Part shown: piece after piece, positions 23,310-31,408 of the stretch | Layout of the letters: each line of letters starts with the position of its first letter | How positions within the stretch are numbered: position 1 is the first letter of the stretch | NCBI GenBank assembly: GCA_007376195.1 | Contig: VMFT01000007.1 | Span: 1-37,339, forward strand | Length of the DNA stretch: 37,339 nt | Reading direction: 5' to 3' | Source of the DNA: Parcubacteria group bacterium Gr01-1014_29 | GTDB lineage: Bacteria; Patescibacteriota; Minisyncoccia; Ryanbacterales; 2-02-FULL-48-12 | The notes under the pieces: generated by a model | The model's input: the letters and a program-made list of their open reading frames with translations, nothing else | Told to the model about the DNA's origin: nothing | Databases searched by the model: none | Position numbers and translations under genes: made by a program

Positions 23310-23711
23310 ATGGAAAAAGAAGCTACCTCAGTGTTTACCTCAATGCAAATCCGGGAACGGGTTTCAACCCTGGTCCAGCTCATACATGATGCTAAGGGTG
23401 AGCTAGAGAAGCTACGGAAGCAATGCAGTCATGGCGTTCAACGGAAAATTTGGAGAAAGTTGAGTACCGATCGCTACCAGTTTAAAGTGGTGGGGTATCG
23501 TTGTGTCGATTGTACCAGAAACTTTGGTAAGCGGAGAGAAGGAGAGCGGTGTGCAGTTTGTGATGGTAATGAAAAACTTGTCGGGTACATTCCAGGTCAA
23601 GGTGGCGGCGAACACGTGTATAGATGTGAGGATTGTGGAAGGAGTTCTACTTCAGATGAGTATGGCGTTTACCCGCGTAGTATCCCCGAGCATGATTTTA
23701 TGGAAGAATGA
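23310..23711 (+). CDS. Orphan protein with three CxxC pairs
   Basis: A 133-residue protein starting at ATG 23310 behind AAAGGAG. An N-terminal helix or coiled coil (about 12-40) is followed by a cysteine-rich half: CVDC (65-68), CAVC (81-84) and CEDC (106-109). Four of these could form a zinc ribbon, the third pair a half site. I recognise no family. The next gene starts 14 nt after the stop, so the two are likely one operon, with no evident link to the nucleotide genes around them. Confidence 0.65.
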   Translation: MEKEATSVFTSMQIRERVSTLVQLIHDAKGELEKLRKQCSHGVQRKIWRKLSTDRYQFKVVGYRCVDCTRNFGKRREGERCAVCDGNEKLVGYIPGQGGGEHVYRCEDCGRSSTSDEYGVYPRSIPEHDFMEE

Positions 23712-23725
23712 AAGAAGGAGGCCGT

Positions 23726-24235
23726 ATGGAAAGAAAAGTCGTCACGACTATTGGGTGGAAGTTTAGCGGAGTTGATAGCATACATCACACATACTTGGCG
23801 GTTTACGGTTTAATGATTAGGCAGGTGGTGTCCGAGAAAACAGGAGAACTGTACTTCTGGGTGCAGGAAGTTGATGATGGTCAAAACATGCCCAACGAAC
23901 GTTCAATGGAAACGGTCAGGGGTATGGTCCGCAACCTTAGAAAGCAGGTTGAAAGCGGAACGTTTTTATCACTTGAGAAATCTCAAGCCATCAGTGAGGA
24001 TCCTTTCAAATTGACCTTTGAAATTCCAGATGGAGTACATTTTATTGATCATGCCGTGACCCTAAGCAACCTCATCTTTCAGATATTTGATTTGAAAATA
24101 ATGAGTCATAACCTTGACCAAGTGAGGATCACAAACGAAGTGTTCGTTCGAGAATCTTCCGGTGCAGAATTTGTGGAAGAGACAAAGCTTTTGCAACAAC
24201 AATTGAATCGAGCTCTCGAGCGAATAAGGCGATGA
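23726..24235 (+). CDS. Orphan soluble protein
   Basis: A 169-residue protein from ATG 23726, 4 nt after AAGGAGG (23715-23721). A beta-rich front part (VVTTIGWKFSGVDSIHHTYL, then ELYFWVQEV) leads to a helical C-terminus (ETKLLQQQLNRALERIRR). There are no cysteines and no catalytic motif I recognise. It follows the CxxC protein in the same direction and ends at a strong terminator. Function unknown. Confidence 0.6.
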   Translation: MERKVVTTIGWKFSGVDSIHHTYLAVYGLMIRQVVSEKTGELYFWVQEVDDGQNMPNERSMETVRGMVRNLRKQVESGTFLSLEKSQAISEDPFKLTFEIPDGVHFIDHAVTLSNLIFQIFDLKIMSHNLDQVRITNEVFVRESSGAEFVEETKLLQQQLNRALERIRR

Positions 24236-24254
24236 AGGCTTGTAGAATTTTTTG

Positions 24255-24839
24255 CTATAAGACCTCTTTTTTGAGAGGTTCTTTTTTTACGTTCAGCCGA
24301 TATCCCGCGTTTGCGAGAATTCCTCCTTTACGTGTGAGAAGGTCGAACAGCTCTTGGAAAAAATCGGCCCAGTCGATATCGTGGCTGTGCAGTTCTATAT
24401 TTTTTTGTTTTGCGAGCATGCTTAAATGATCTTTACCCAAGGAATTGTCATATTTTCCGACATAATCAATTCGCCGAATGCCTTCCTGTGCAAGGTCTTT
24501 TGCGCAATCGAGACACGGGGTCGCGATGACAATTGCTTGTCCCCCTTGGATATCCTTGCGGTCAGTGTTTGTAATGGCATTGACCTCGCCGTGCCGGGTA
24601 CGTATGCAGTGGTTGTTGTCCAAGAGATGCCCCACTTCATCGCAATGCTCAAGTCCGCTTACGGAGCCGTTGTATCCAAAACCGCGGAGGCGTTTGTTGT
24701 TGATGATACCGCACGCGGTGCGTAGGCGGTCGCAGGTGCCGAGTGCTGAATGAAGTGCTACAGATCCCAGAAATATCTTAAAACGGAGGTCGTCTCGGGA
24801 AAGAGGCTTGTGGCGGCTGTTTAGTAGTTTTTTCTTCAT
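24255..24839 (-). CDS. dCMP/cytidine deaminase-family protein
   Basis: A 194-residue zinc deaminase of the ComEB/dCMP deaminase class. The zinc site is TRHGEVNAI (His and catalytic Glu) with TPCLDCAKDL (PCxxC). The N-terminal substrate region has GTCDRLRTACGII and GYNGSVSG, close to dCMP deaminases. It would make dUMP from dCMP, feeding ThyX. The end of the gene overlaps the terminator of the rightward neighbours, so the hairpin also encodes part of the C-terminal KKEPLKKEVL. Confidence 0.85.
   Translation of the reverse strand: MKKKLLNSRHKPLSRDDLRFKIFLGSVALHSALGTCDRLRTACGIINNKRLRGFGYNGSVSGLEHCDEVGHLLDNNHCIRTRHGEVNAITNTDRKDIQGGQAIVIATPCLDCAKDLAQEGIRRIDYVGKYDNSLGKDHLSMLAKQKNIELHSHDIDWADFFQELFDLLTRKGGILANAGYRLNVKKEPLKKEVL
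24261..24288 (+). terminator. Terminator inside the convergent deaminase gene
   Basis: ACCTCT / AGAGGT (24262-24267 with 24274-24279), then TCTTTTTTT. It lies within the last codons of the minus-strand deaminase. Confidence 0.8.
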
Positions 24840-24878
24840 AAGGTAACTTTATCTTGGTGGTTAATTTAAGACAATAGG

Positions 24879-24903
24879 ATGTTAAACACCCGGTGTTTAA
24901 CAT
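24879..24903. repeat. Palindrome TGTTAAACACC type, copy 1
   Basis: A perfect 25-bp palindrome with a single central C (12-bp arms from ATGTTAAACACC). It lies 39 bp upstream of the leftward deaminase ATG and 6 bp upstream of the zwf -35 box, well placed for an operator. Confidence 0.75.
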
Positions 24904-24909
24904 ATCTCC

Positions 24910-24938
24910 TTGATATAAGTATTTTATGCTTTTACTAT
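24910..24938 (+). promoter_or_regulatory. Probable zwf promoter
   Basis: TTGATA (24910-24915), 17-bp spacer, TACTAT (24933-24938). The leader would be about 67 nt and would contain palindrome copy 2 as a hairpin. Confidence 0.55.
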
Positions 24939-24981
24939 AACTCTAATCGTGATATATTTTATATGTGGAACACTCAATACA

Positions 24982-25004
24982 TGTTAAACACCGGGTGTTT
25001 AACA
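24982..25004. repeat. Palindrome TGTTAAACACC type, copy 2
   Basis: A 23-bp palindrome with 11-bp arms and a central G, ending 7 bp before the zwf ATG. The centres of the two copies are 102 bp apart, with the zwf promoter between them. Either a repressor pair or a hairpin at the ribosome site is possible. Confidence 0.75.
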
Positions 25005-25011
25005 GATATGT

Positions 25012-26442
25012 ATGAAAAATGAAGTTAAACATGATACACCGACAACATTCGTAATTTTTGGCGCAACGGGGGATCTCGCGCGACGCAAACTTCTCCCCGC
25101 GCTTTTTGACCTATCGCGCAAACACATGCTCCCGCGATCGTTCCGCCTTATTGGTTTTGCAAAAACATCCCGCACACATGAAGAATTTCAGGCATTTGTA
25201 CGCGATTCGCTTGAGAACGTGTATGCGGGAGAAGATATTGCTGATGATTGTGATGCGTTTCTCGCGAGCGCCCGATACCGGCAAGGTGAGTTTGAGGATG
25301 CTGCTTCGTACGAGCGTCTGGCGGAACTTTTGATAGAAATAGATGAACGCGATATTGGCGCCTGTTCCAATAAGCTTTTTTATCTTGCCGTCTCGCCTGG
25401 GTTTTATAAAACTATTTTTCAAAACCTTGCCGATTCTGGCCTTACGATTCCTTGCGGGGGAGAGAGGGTCTTGCCCTCCGGAGCCTTGGCGAAGGATGGG
25501 TGGACACGCCTTTTGGTAGAAAAACCATTTGGAAAGGACCTGGCTATGTCTGAAGAGTTGGAACGCATGCTGGCTCTGCTTTTTAAGGATGAGCAGATAT
25601 TCCGCATTGACCATTATTTGGCTAAGGAAACAGTGCAAAATATTCTTGCGTTTCGGTTTTCCAATATTCTCTTTGAACCGTTGTGGTCGCGTGAGTTTAT
25701 TGAACGCGTGGAAATATCTTTGTTTGAAGAAATTGGCGTCGAAGGCCGCGGAATGTTTTACGACAGCGTGGGAGCGTTGCGCGACGTCGGCCAAAATCAC
25801 TTGCTCCAAATGCTTGCGCTTATAGCCATGGACGATCCAAAGGAAATGGAAGCGCCCCGTATCCGTACGGCGCGCACCCAGGCGCTTGGGGCGTTGCGTA
25901 TGGTGAGCGCCGACGATGTGGATGTGCGCGCGCGGCGCGGGCAGTATGAAGGATTTATGCGAGAAGAAGGAGTGCGCGCCGGTTCAACTACCGAGACATC
26001 GTTTCGGGTTGTTGCCTATGTGGACAACGAACGGTGGCGCGGTGTGCCATTTATTTTGGAAGCTGCGAAAAAACACTCCGAAAAAAAAACCGAAATCAAC
26101 ATCTATTTCAAATATACCGAGCGGTGTTTATGCCCGCCTGAAGCGGAGCATCATCACCAGAACGTGCTGACCTTCCGTATTCAGCCGGATGAGGCGATAT
26201 CCGTGGTATTTTGGGCAAAAAAACCGGGGTTTGCTACCGAACTTGAGCCAAAGCGTTTATCGTTTTCCTACAAAGAATCTTTTGAAAAAGAGCGTATCCC
26301 GGATGCGTACGAGCGCGTGCTGTATGATTGCATTCGCGGTGATCAGACGTTGTTTGCGAGTACCGAAGAAGTGCAGGCGGCGTGGAAATTTACAATGTCT
26401 GTTTTAGAAAATTGGAATAGTGTAGAATTAAAAAAGGATTAG
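25012..26442 (+). CDS. zwf: Glucose-6-phosphate dehydrogenase
   Basis: A 476-residue enzyme, normal length, for the first step of the oxidative pentose phosphate pathway (G6P to 6-phosphogluconolactone, making NADPH). The coenzyme motif is FGATGDLARRKLLPAL (residues 17-32), and the active-site motif is FRIDHYLAKETVQNIL with the catalytic His near residue 200. VEKPFGKDL precedes it. The gene lies behind a promoter bracketed by two palindromes, and gnd follows 16 nt after its stop. The cell can probably make NADPH this way. Confidence 0.95.
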   Translation: MKNEVKHDTPTTFVIFGATGDLARRKLLPALFDLSRKHMLPRSFRLIGFAKTSRTHEEFQAFVRDSLENVYAGEDIADDCDAFLASARYRQGEFEDAASYERLAELLIEIDERDIGACSNKLFYLAVSPGFYKTIFQNLADSGLTIPCGGERVLPSGALAKDGWTRLLVEKPFGKDLAMSEELERMLALLFKDEQIFRIDHYLAKETVQNILAFRFSNILFEPLWSREFIERVEISLFEEIGVEGRGMFYDSVGALRDVGQNHLLQMLALIAMDDPKEMEAPRIRTARTQALGALRMVSADDVDVRARRGQYEGFMREEGVRAGSTTETSFRVVAYVDNERWRGVPFILEAAKKHSEKKTEINIYFKYTERCLCPPEAEHHHQNVLTFRIQPDEAISVVFWAKKPGFATELEPKRLSFSYKESFEKERIPDAYERVLYDCIRGDQTLFASTEEVQAAWKFTMSVLENWNSVELKKD

Positions 26443-26458
26443 TTTTTGTATTATAGAC

Positions 26459-27355
26459 ATGAAATTAGGATATATCGGTTTAGGAAAAATGGGGCTCAAT
26501 ATGGTGGAGCGGCTTGTGGAACGGCGGCATGAGGTTGTTGTGTTTGATCAGGATGATGCCGCTATGCAGCAGGCCGCTTGGAAAGGTGCTGCCAAAGCGC
26601 AGAGTATATGGAACTTAGTTGATTCACTCGAGCGTCCGCGGTTGATTTGGCTTATGGTGCCGCATAAAGCGGTGGACGCTGTGTTAAAAGACCTTGTGCC
26701 GCGGCTGCACGATGGTGATACTATTATTGATGGCGGCAATTCGTTTTATAAAGACTCCGAGCGCAGGCATAAAGAATTTGCCGCGCGCGATATTTACTTT
26801 CTGGACGCGGGAGTATCGGGGGGGCCGCAGGGCGCCCGGGAGGGGGCGTGTGTTATGGTTGGCGGGGATGAGAAAATTTTTAAGAAATACGAGACGCTGT
26901 TTAAGGACATAGCGGTAGAAAATGGTTATGCACATGTGGGAAAATCCGGGGCGGGGCATTTTGTAAAAATGGTGCATAATGGCATTGAGTATGGCATGAT
27001 GCAATCGCTCGCGGAGGGTTTTGCGGTATTGAAGAACGCGCCGTATCCACTGAACCTTTCGGAAGTTGCCCGTCTCTACAATGAAAGAAGTGTGATTGAA
27101 TCGCGATTAGTGGGTTGGCTCAAAGAAGCATACGAGAAGCATGGAGAAGAGTTAGACGCCGTTTCAGGGTCAGTTGGGCAAACCGGGGAAGGTATGTGGA
27201 CGGCCGAAACCGCAAAAGAATTTGGCATCTCTGTTCCCGTGATAGAAACTTCTGTGGAATTCAGAAAACAATCAGAGACAAATCCTAGTTATATAGGCAA
27301 GATACTTTCGGCATTGCGGAACACATTTGGCGGACATGATGTTGTAAATTTATGA
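26459..27355 (+). CDS. gnd: 6-phosphogluconate dehydrogenase, short type
   Basis: A 298-residue decarboxylating 6-phosphogluconate dehydrogenase of the short (GntZ/YqeC-like) class, compared with about 470 for E. coli Gnd. NAD(P) motif GYIGLGKMGLNM; substrate region DAGVSGGPQGAREGACVM; catalytic GAGHFVKMVHNGIEYGMMQ with its Lys. It yields ribulose-5-phosphate. Short-type enzymes often prefer NAD. The stop overlaps the next start by 4 nt. A weak TATTAT box lies just before the ATG. Confidence 0.95.
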   Translation: MKLGYIGLGKMGLNMVERLVERRHEVVVFDQDDAAMQQAAWKGAAKAQSIWNLVDSLERPRLIWLMVPHKAVDAVLKDLVPRLHDGDTIIDGGNSFYKDSERRHKEFAARDIYFLDAGVSGGPQGAREGACVMVGGDEKIFKKYETLFKDIAVENGYAHVGKSGAGHFVKMVHNGIEYGMMQSLAEGFAVLKNAPYPLNLSEVARLYNERSVIESRLVGWLKEAYEKHGEELDAVSGSVGQTGEGMWTAETAKEFGISVPVIETSVEFRKQSETNPSYIGKILSALRNTFGGHDVVNL

Positions 27356-28326
27356 TGCAACAAACGATTCGGGATTTTCCGAAACAGTTTTTGTTTGAAC
27401 TGGTGGTGGAGCGCGCGGAACAACTGCAGAAAAAACCTGCGGTTATTGTTTCCGGCATGGGTGGGTCGCATTTGGCGGCGGATCTTTTGAAAAGCGTATA
27501 TACAGACGTGCGTCTTGTTCTGCATTCTGATTATGGTTTGCCGCCGATGCGTGAAGAAGATTTGCAAAAGTGCTTGTTTATCGCGAGTTCGTATTCGGGA
27601 AATACGGAAGAAATTCTGGATGGGTTGGAAGAGGCAAGGAAGAAAGGAATGGCTACGGCAGCTATATCGGTGGGTGGTTCTCTTGAAAAGATGGCTCGGG
27701 AGTATGATGTGCCGTTTGTAAAACTTCCCGATACAGGTATTCAACCGCGTTCCGCCCTTGGATTTAGTTTGCTCGCGTTGATGAAGGTGATGGGTTTGGA
27801 GCAAGAGCTACAGGAAGTGCGCCGTCTTTCCGACATATTGCACGCGGATGAACTTGAGCCACAGGGAAAACGATTAGCCCAAGAGCTTCACGGTCGCATT
27901 CCGGCCATATACACATCGCGGCGCAATGAAGCAGTCGCGTACAACTGGAAAATAAAATGCAATGAAACAGGGAAAATCCCCGCGTTTTATAACGTGTTTC
28001 CGGAATTAAACCACAACGAAATGACGGGCTACGACGTTGTGGAAAAAACGCGTGACCTCTCACGGCAGTTTCATTTTATATTTTTGCGCGATACGGAAGA
28101 TGATCCGCGCATTCAGAAACGGATGGATGTTTGTAAGGAGCTTTACATGCAACGCGGCTTGCCTGTGATGGAAGTTCCGCTAGGAGGTACTACTCGTTGG
28201 GAGCGGATTTTCAATTCTTTGCTTGTTGCTGATTGGTTTTCATTTCACACAGGCGCATCATATGGTGCGGAAACGGAGCAAGTTCCCATGGTTGAGGAGT
28301 TTAAAAAACTTATTAACAATAGATGA
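27352..28326 (+). CDS. Bifunctional phosphoglucose/phosphomannose isomerase-like
   Basis: A 324-residue protein with two SIS domains. Domain 1 has SGMGGSHLAADL and ASSYSGNTEEIL; the second contains FYNVFPELNHNEMTGYD, the His/Glu pair typical of the archaeal-type PGI/PMI family. It probably interconverts glucose-6-phosphate and fructose-6-phosphate (and the mannose pair), joining glycolysis to the pentose route. Its place between gnd and a ROK kinase fits. The start ATG overlaps the gnd stop. Confidence 0.85.
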   Translation: MMQQTIRDFPKQFLFELVVERAEQLQKKPAVIVSGMGGSHLAADLLKSVYTDVRLVLHSDYGLPPMREEDLQKCLFIASSYSGNTEEILDGLEEARKKGMATAAISVGGSLEKMAREYDVPFVKLPDTGIQPRSALGFSLLALMKVMGLEQELQEVRRLSDILHADELEPQGKRLAQELHGRIPAIYTSRRNEAVAYNWKIKCNETGKIPAFYNVFPELNHNEMTGYDVVEKTRDLSRQFHFIFLRDTEDDPRIQKRMDVCKELYMQRGLPVMEVPLGGTTRWERIFNSLLVADWFSFHTGASYGAETEQVPMVEEFKKLINNR

Positions 28327-28634
28327 TCTTTATGGATTTTGATATTTATGTTGCCATAACTTTAGGAAGTGTTGGTTTCCTTATCATACTCGGAATATAT
28401 AATGTTGTTCGTTATAAATTGTATCGGGCGTTGATGTACTCTGTAGGTGGTTTTGTGGCGGGTGTTCTTATAGGGTTATTTTTTGCGGGTTATTTATTAT
28501 CAGGGTTCGGATTACCACCAAGTTTAGGGTTGGGTGGGGCTCTCTTTTTAATTCTTTTAGCTCCAATACCTATTGCTCTTGGTCTTATATGTGCAGTAGT
28601 AGGCGCTTTCATTGGAAGAAGAATTGATAAGTAA
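28323..28634 (+). CDS. Small membrane protein in sugar operon
   Basis: A 103-residue, glycine-rich hydrophobic protein with three predicted helices (about 8-26, 36-60, 75-97). It overlaps the isomerase stop by 4 nt (ATGA); ATG 28332 is an in-frame alternative. No family is recognised. The tight fit in the operon argues that it is real, but a link to sugar metabolism is only positional. Confidence 0.6.
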   Translation: MIFMDFDIYVAITLGSVGFLIILGIYNVVRYKLYRALMYSVGGFVAGVLIGLFFAGYLLSGFGLPPSLGLGGALFLILLAPIPIALGLICAVVGAFIGRRIDK

Positions 28635-28650
28635 AATAAGAGGTGATATC

Positions 28651-29475
28651 ATGTTTCTCCTTTTTGATATAGGCGGCACCAATATGAGAATTGCGGTCTC
28701 AGAGGGCGGCAAGGAAATTGATGCATCAAAATCAGTATTGACTCCGCAGGATTTTGTAGAAGGAATGCGGATATGCGAGAAAATTGCAAAGGAATTGGTG
28801 GGAGAAGAACACATAGAGGCGATAGCGGGCGGCATAGCTGGTACGCTGGATAAGGAACATATGGTTCTTTTGCGTTCTCCGCATATGCCCGGGTGGGTTG
28901 AAAAACCTTTGAAAAAAGAGCTCGGAGAAATGTTTGGAGTTCCTGTATATCTTGAAAACGACGCGGCACTCGCGGGATTGGGGGAGGCTTCCATGGGGGC
29001 CGCCCGCGGGTATGACATAGCCGCATACATAACAGTGAGCACGGGGGTTGGTGGTGTTCGCATTGTGGATGGCGCCATTGACCGCAATGCAATGGGGTTT
29101 GAGATAGGACATCAGGTTATAAATTATGACGACAAAGCCCGTACTCTTGAGGAATGTGTGTCGGGGTCGGGGTTTTTGCGGCGTTTTGGGAAATTGCCGC
29201 AGGACATAGCGGATCAAGCCGTGTGGGAGGAAGCGGCACGATTGCTTGCGGTTGGGCTTCATAACACTATTCTTCATTGGTCTCCTGAAGTACTAGTGCT
29301 TGGCGGGCCGTTGATACTTCAATCCCCATTTCCGTTTGATGTTTTTTCAAAGCATTTCAACGAAAGCGTCTATTCTGTGCTTGCTTGTGTTCCCGAAATC
29401 AAAAAAGTGGAATTGGGGGAGAAAAGCGGATTATACGGAGCGTTGGCGTTTTTATACCTGAAGCATGGAACCTGA
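28651..29475 (+). CDS. ROK family sugar kinase
   Basis: A 274-residue ROK-fold kinase, probably glucokinase-like. ATP/sugar motifs: LFDIGGTNMRIAV at the N-terminus, YLENDAALAGLGEA (catalytic Asp) and TVSTGVGGVRIVDGAI. The zinc-finger of classical ROK proteins (CxCGxxGCxE) is missing; the matching segment reads EIGHQVINYDD...LEECVSGSG. There is no DNA-binding domain, so it is not a ROK repressor. It would feed glucose-6-phosphate to zwf and the isomerase. ATG 28651 follows AGAGGTG; a longer frame from 28612 lacks an SD. Confidence 0.85.
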   Translation: MFLLFDIGGTNMRIAVSEGGKEIDASKSVLTPQDFVEGMRICEKIAKELVGEEHIEAIAGGIAGTLDKEHMVLLRSPHMPGWVEKPLKKELGEMFGVPVYLENDAALAGLGEASMGAARGYDIAAYITVSTGVGGVRIVDGAIDRNAMGFEIGHQVINYDDKARTLEECVSGSGFLRRFGKLPQDIADQAVWEEAARLLAVGLHNTILHWSPEVLVLGGPLILQSPFPFDVFSKHFNESVYSVLACVPEIKKVELGEKSGLYGALAFLYLKHGT

Positions 29476-29559
29476 AACTTGAAACAAAATACATGGAGTA
29501 TTATGATAATCAAAAAGGGTATACATTTCATGTTTCAAGTTACAAGATTAATGTTTCAA
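29471..29559. repeat. TGAAACTTGAAAC repeat with inverted copy
   Basis: CCTGAAACTTGAAACA (29471-29486) recurs inverted as TGTTTCAAGTT (29531-29541; 11-bp perfect arms) and partly again (TGTTTCAAG, about 29552). The same heptamer family is tandemly repeated inside polX at 31880-31908. Confidence 0.55.
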
Positions 29560-29566
29560 GAGAATT

Positions 29567-30403
29567 ATGGACACACAAATTAAAAATCGGGTTGGGTATG
29601 CAGTTGTATTTGCCCTTGTGATGACAAGTGTTGCGTCACTTTGGTATGTAAATACGTACAACCGTGTTTCAGAACCATCGTCGTTCAGGAGTTTTTCTGT
29701 TTCCGCGGATGGTAAAGCGACTGTTATTCCGGACGTTGCAGAGTTTACGTTTGAAGTAATCACGGAGGGCGGCCAAAACCTCACGGAATCTCAAACAGAA
29801 AATACAAAGAAGACAAATGACGCAATTGCATTTGTAAAATCGAAAGGTGTGGACGCGAAAGACATAAAAACACAGAACTATAATGTGGAGCCGCGGTACC
29901 AGTATTTTAATTGTTCACCAACCCCGGTTATCTACTCGGAAGGAGTTGCTGTATCTGGAGGAGTATCCAAGCTGTCTCTGTCCCGCGCGTGCCCACCGCC
30001 GGAAATCGTGGGCTACACGGTGCGCCAGGTGGTTTCGGTGAAAGTGCGGAAATTTGATGCGGTAGGTGATATTCTTTCCGGTGTGGTAGAGAACGGGGCA
30101 AATTCGGTTTCGCAACTATCCTTTACGGTGGATGATCCGACAATGGTTGAAAACGAAGCGCGCGCCCAAGCGTTGATGAAGGCAAAAGAGAAAGCAAAAG
30201 CAATGGCTGACGCGGGTGGGTTTCGTTTGGGGCGATTGTTGAATATTTCCGAGGGTGGCATTGGTCCGTATTATGACAACCGTTTGTATATCGCAGAGGG
30301 TTTTGGCAAAGGCGGCGATGGAGTTGCTGTTCCCGCGCCGTCTATAGAGCCAGGTTCGCAGGAATTCCGTGTTACTATGATGCTCACCTACGAAATTCGG
30401 TAA
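29567..30403 (+). CDS. SIMPL-domain (DUF541) anchored protein
   Basis: A 278-residue protein with an N-terminal transmembrane anchor (about 9-29) and an outer SIMPL/DUF541 domain. FSVSADGKATVIPDVAEFTFEV starts the domain and a helix ALMKAKEKAKAMADAGGFRLG lies near its end, both typical. Between them sits an inserted loop with Cys116 and Cys142 that may form a disulfide. SIMPL proteins are exported and linked to stress or signalling without a firm biochemical role. It has no SD and lies 91 nt after the ROK kinase, behind a repeat-rich spacer. Confidence 0.85.
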   Translation: MDTQIKNRVGYAVVFALVMTSVASLWYVNTYNRVSEPSSFRSFSVSADGKATVIPDVAEFTFEVITEGGQNLTESQTENTKKTNDAIAFVKSKGVDAKDIKTQNYNVEPRYQYFNCSPTPVIYSEGVAVSGGVSKLSLSRACPPPEIVGYTVRQVVSVKVRKFDAVGDILSGVVENGANSVSQLSFTVDDPTMVENEARAQALMKAKEKAKAMADAGGFRLGRLLNISEGGIGPYYDNRLYIAEGFGKGGDGVAVPAPSIEPGSQEFRVTMMLTYEIR

Positions 30404-30411
30404 GTATAGAA

Positions 30412-30440
30412 TTGATTTATTGCTCCGTGTGCGATAGTAT
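30412..30440 (+). promoter_or_regulatory. Probable desaturase promoter
   Basis: TTGATT (30412-30417), 17-bp spacer, TAGTAT (30435-30440). Leader of about 38 nt ending in a strong SD. Confidence 0.5.
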
Positions 30441-30484
30441 AAATTGAAATCAGCATCATTCACATAGGTGAAAAAGGAGGCGAC

Positions 30485-31408
30485 ATGAATGTCGGCATGT
30501 TTATGATTGCTCTTGGCATAGCGTTTTGTGAAAATTTTGGAATTGCATTCTATCTTCGCCGTGGATTGCGCAACATGAATATCAAGAGTCACATAGAGTT
30601 ATCAATGGTGATTCCTCTTTCGCTCATCGGCGGCGGCGTGCTGTATGGCATATGGCATGGTTTTACAGTGGGGTATTCTTTTGGCGCTGTGCTAACTGCT
30701 TTTGTTCTGACACTTTTCAGAGGTCTTGGCATAAGCCTGGGGCTTCATCGGCATGACACGCATAAAAGCTTTAAAGCGCATCCGTTTTTTCAGTTTTTTC
30801 TTGCGATATGCCATTGGACAGGAGGTATGCGGAAAAAAACATGGGTGCCTGACCACGAACAGCACCACCGGTACGAGGATACGATAAGAGACCCGCACTC
30901 ACCCTGGGCACCGTTTAACGGAGGATGGCGCGGTTGGTTGTGGAGTGATGTTGGGTGGCTACTTGTAAAACGGGACTTGCATGTACCCATGCTGACAAAT
31001 CCTTCTTTTCTAAATGTTGAGCGTTATCTATTCCCGCCGTGTTTTGCACTTGGGTTTGCAATACCATGGTATTTTTTTGGACTTGAAGGTTTTCTCCTGT
31101 GCGGTTGTATGAGTGTTGCATATATCTTTAAGACGGCTTTCGGGGTCAATTCGTCGGGACATATGTTTGGTAGAGCTGTAAATAAAAAAAGCAAAAGCCG
31201 AAACGCTTCATGGTTTATTGCGCTCATCACGATGGTAGGCGAGAAATATCATGCGAATCATCATGTCGATCAGAGTTCCGCATTCCTTGGCTGGCGCGCG
31301 TACGACATTGATGCGGGTAAGTGGTTGCTCCTTGGTCTTGAAAAACTCGGGATAGTATATGATGTGAAGCGGCCGAGAAACTATTATCTTATTTCAACAG
31401 CTTCATAA
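30485..31408 (+). CDS. Acyl-CoA/fatty-acid desaturase
   Basis: A 307-residue membrane di-iron desaturase. The three histidine boxes are complete: HRHDTH (88-93), HEQHH (124-128, in DHEQHHRYEDTIRDPHSP) and HANHH (256-260, in EKYHANHHVDQSSA). About four or five hydrophobic helices surround them. The pattern is that of stearoyl-CoA-type delta-9 desaturases, which introduce a double bond into membrane acyl chains. The ATG is 4 nt after AAAGGAGG (30473-30480). Its 3' end overlaps polX by 20 nt, tail to tail. No electron donor or fatty-acid synthesis gene is in the window. Confidence 0.9.
   Translation: MNVGMFMIALGIAFCENFGIAFYLRRGLRNMNIKSHIELSMVIPLSLIGGGVLYGIWHGFTVGYSFGAVLTAFVLTLFRGLGISLGLHRHDTHKSFKAHPFFQFFLAICHWTGGMRKKTWVPDHEQHHRYEDTIRDPHSPWAPFNGGWRGWLWSDVGWLLVKRDLHVPMLTNPSFLNVERYLFPPCFALGFAIPWYFFGLEGFLLCGCMSVAYIFKTAFGVNSSGHMFGRAVNKKSKSRNASWFIALITMVGEKYHANHHVDQSSAFLGWRAYDIDAGKWLLLGLEKLGIVYDVKRPRNYYLISTAS

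Noticed and set aside
24879-25004. CRISPR-like array from the two palindromes
   Set aside because: Only two copies with a 78-bp gap that contains a promoter; no cas genes and no regular spacing.
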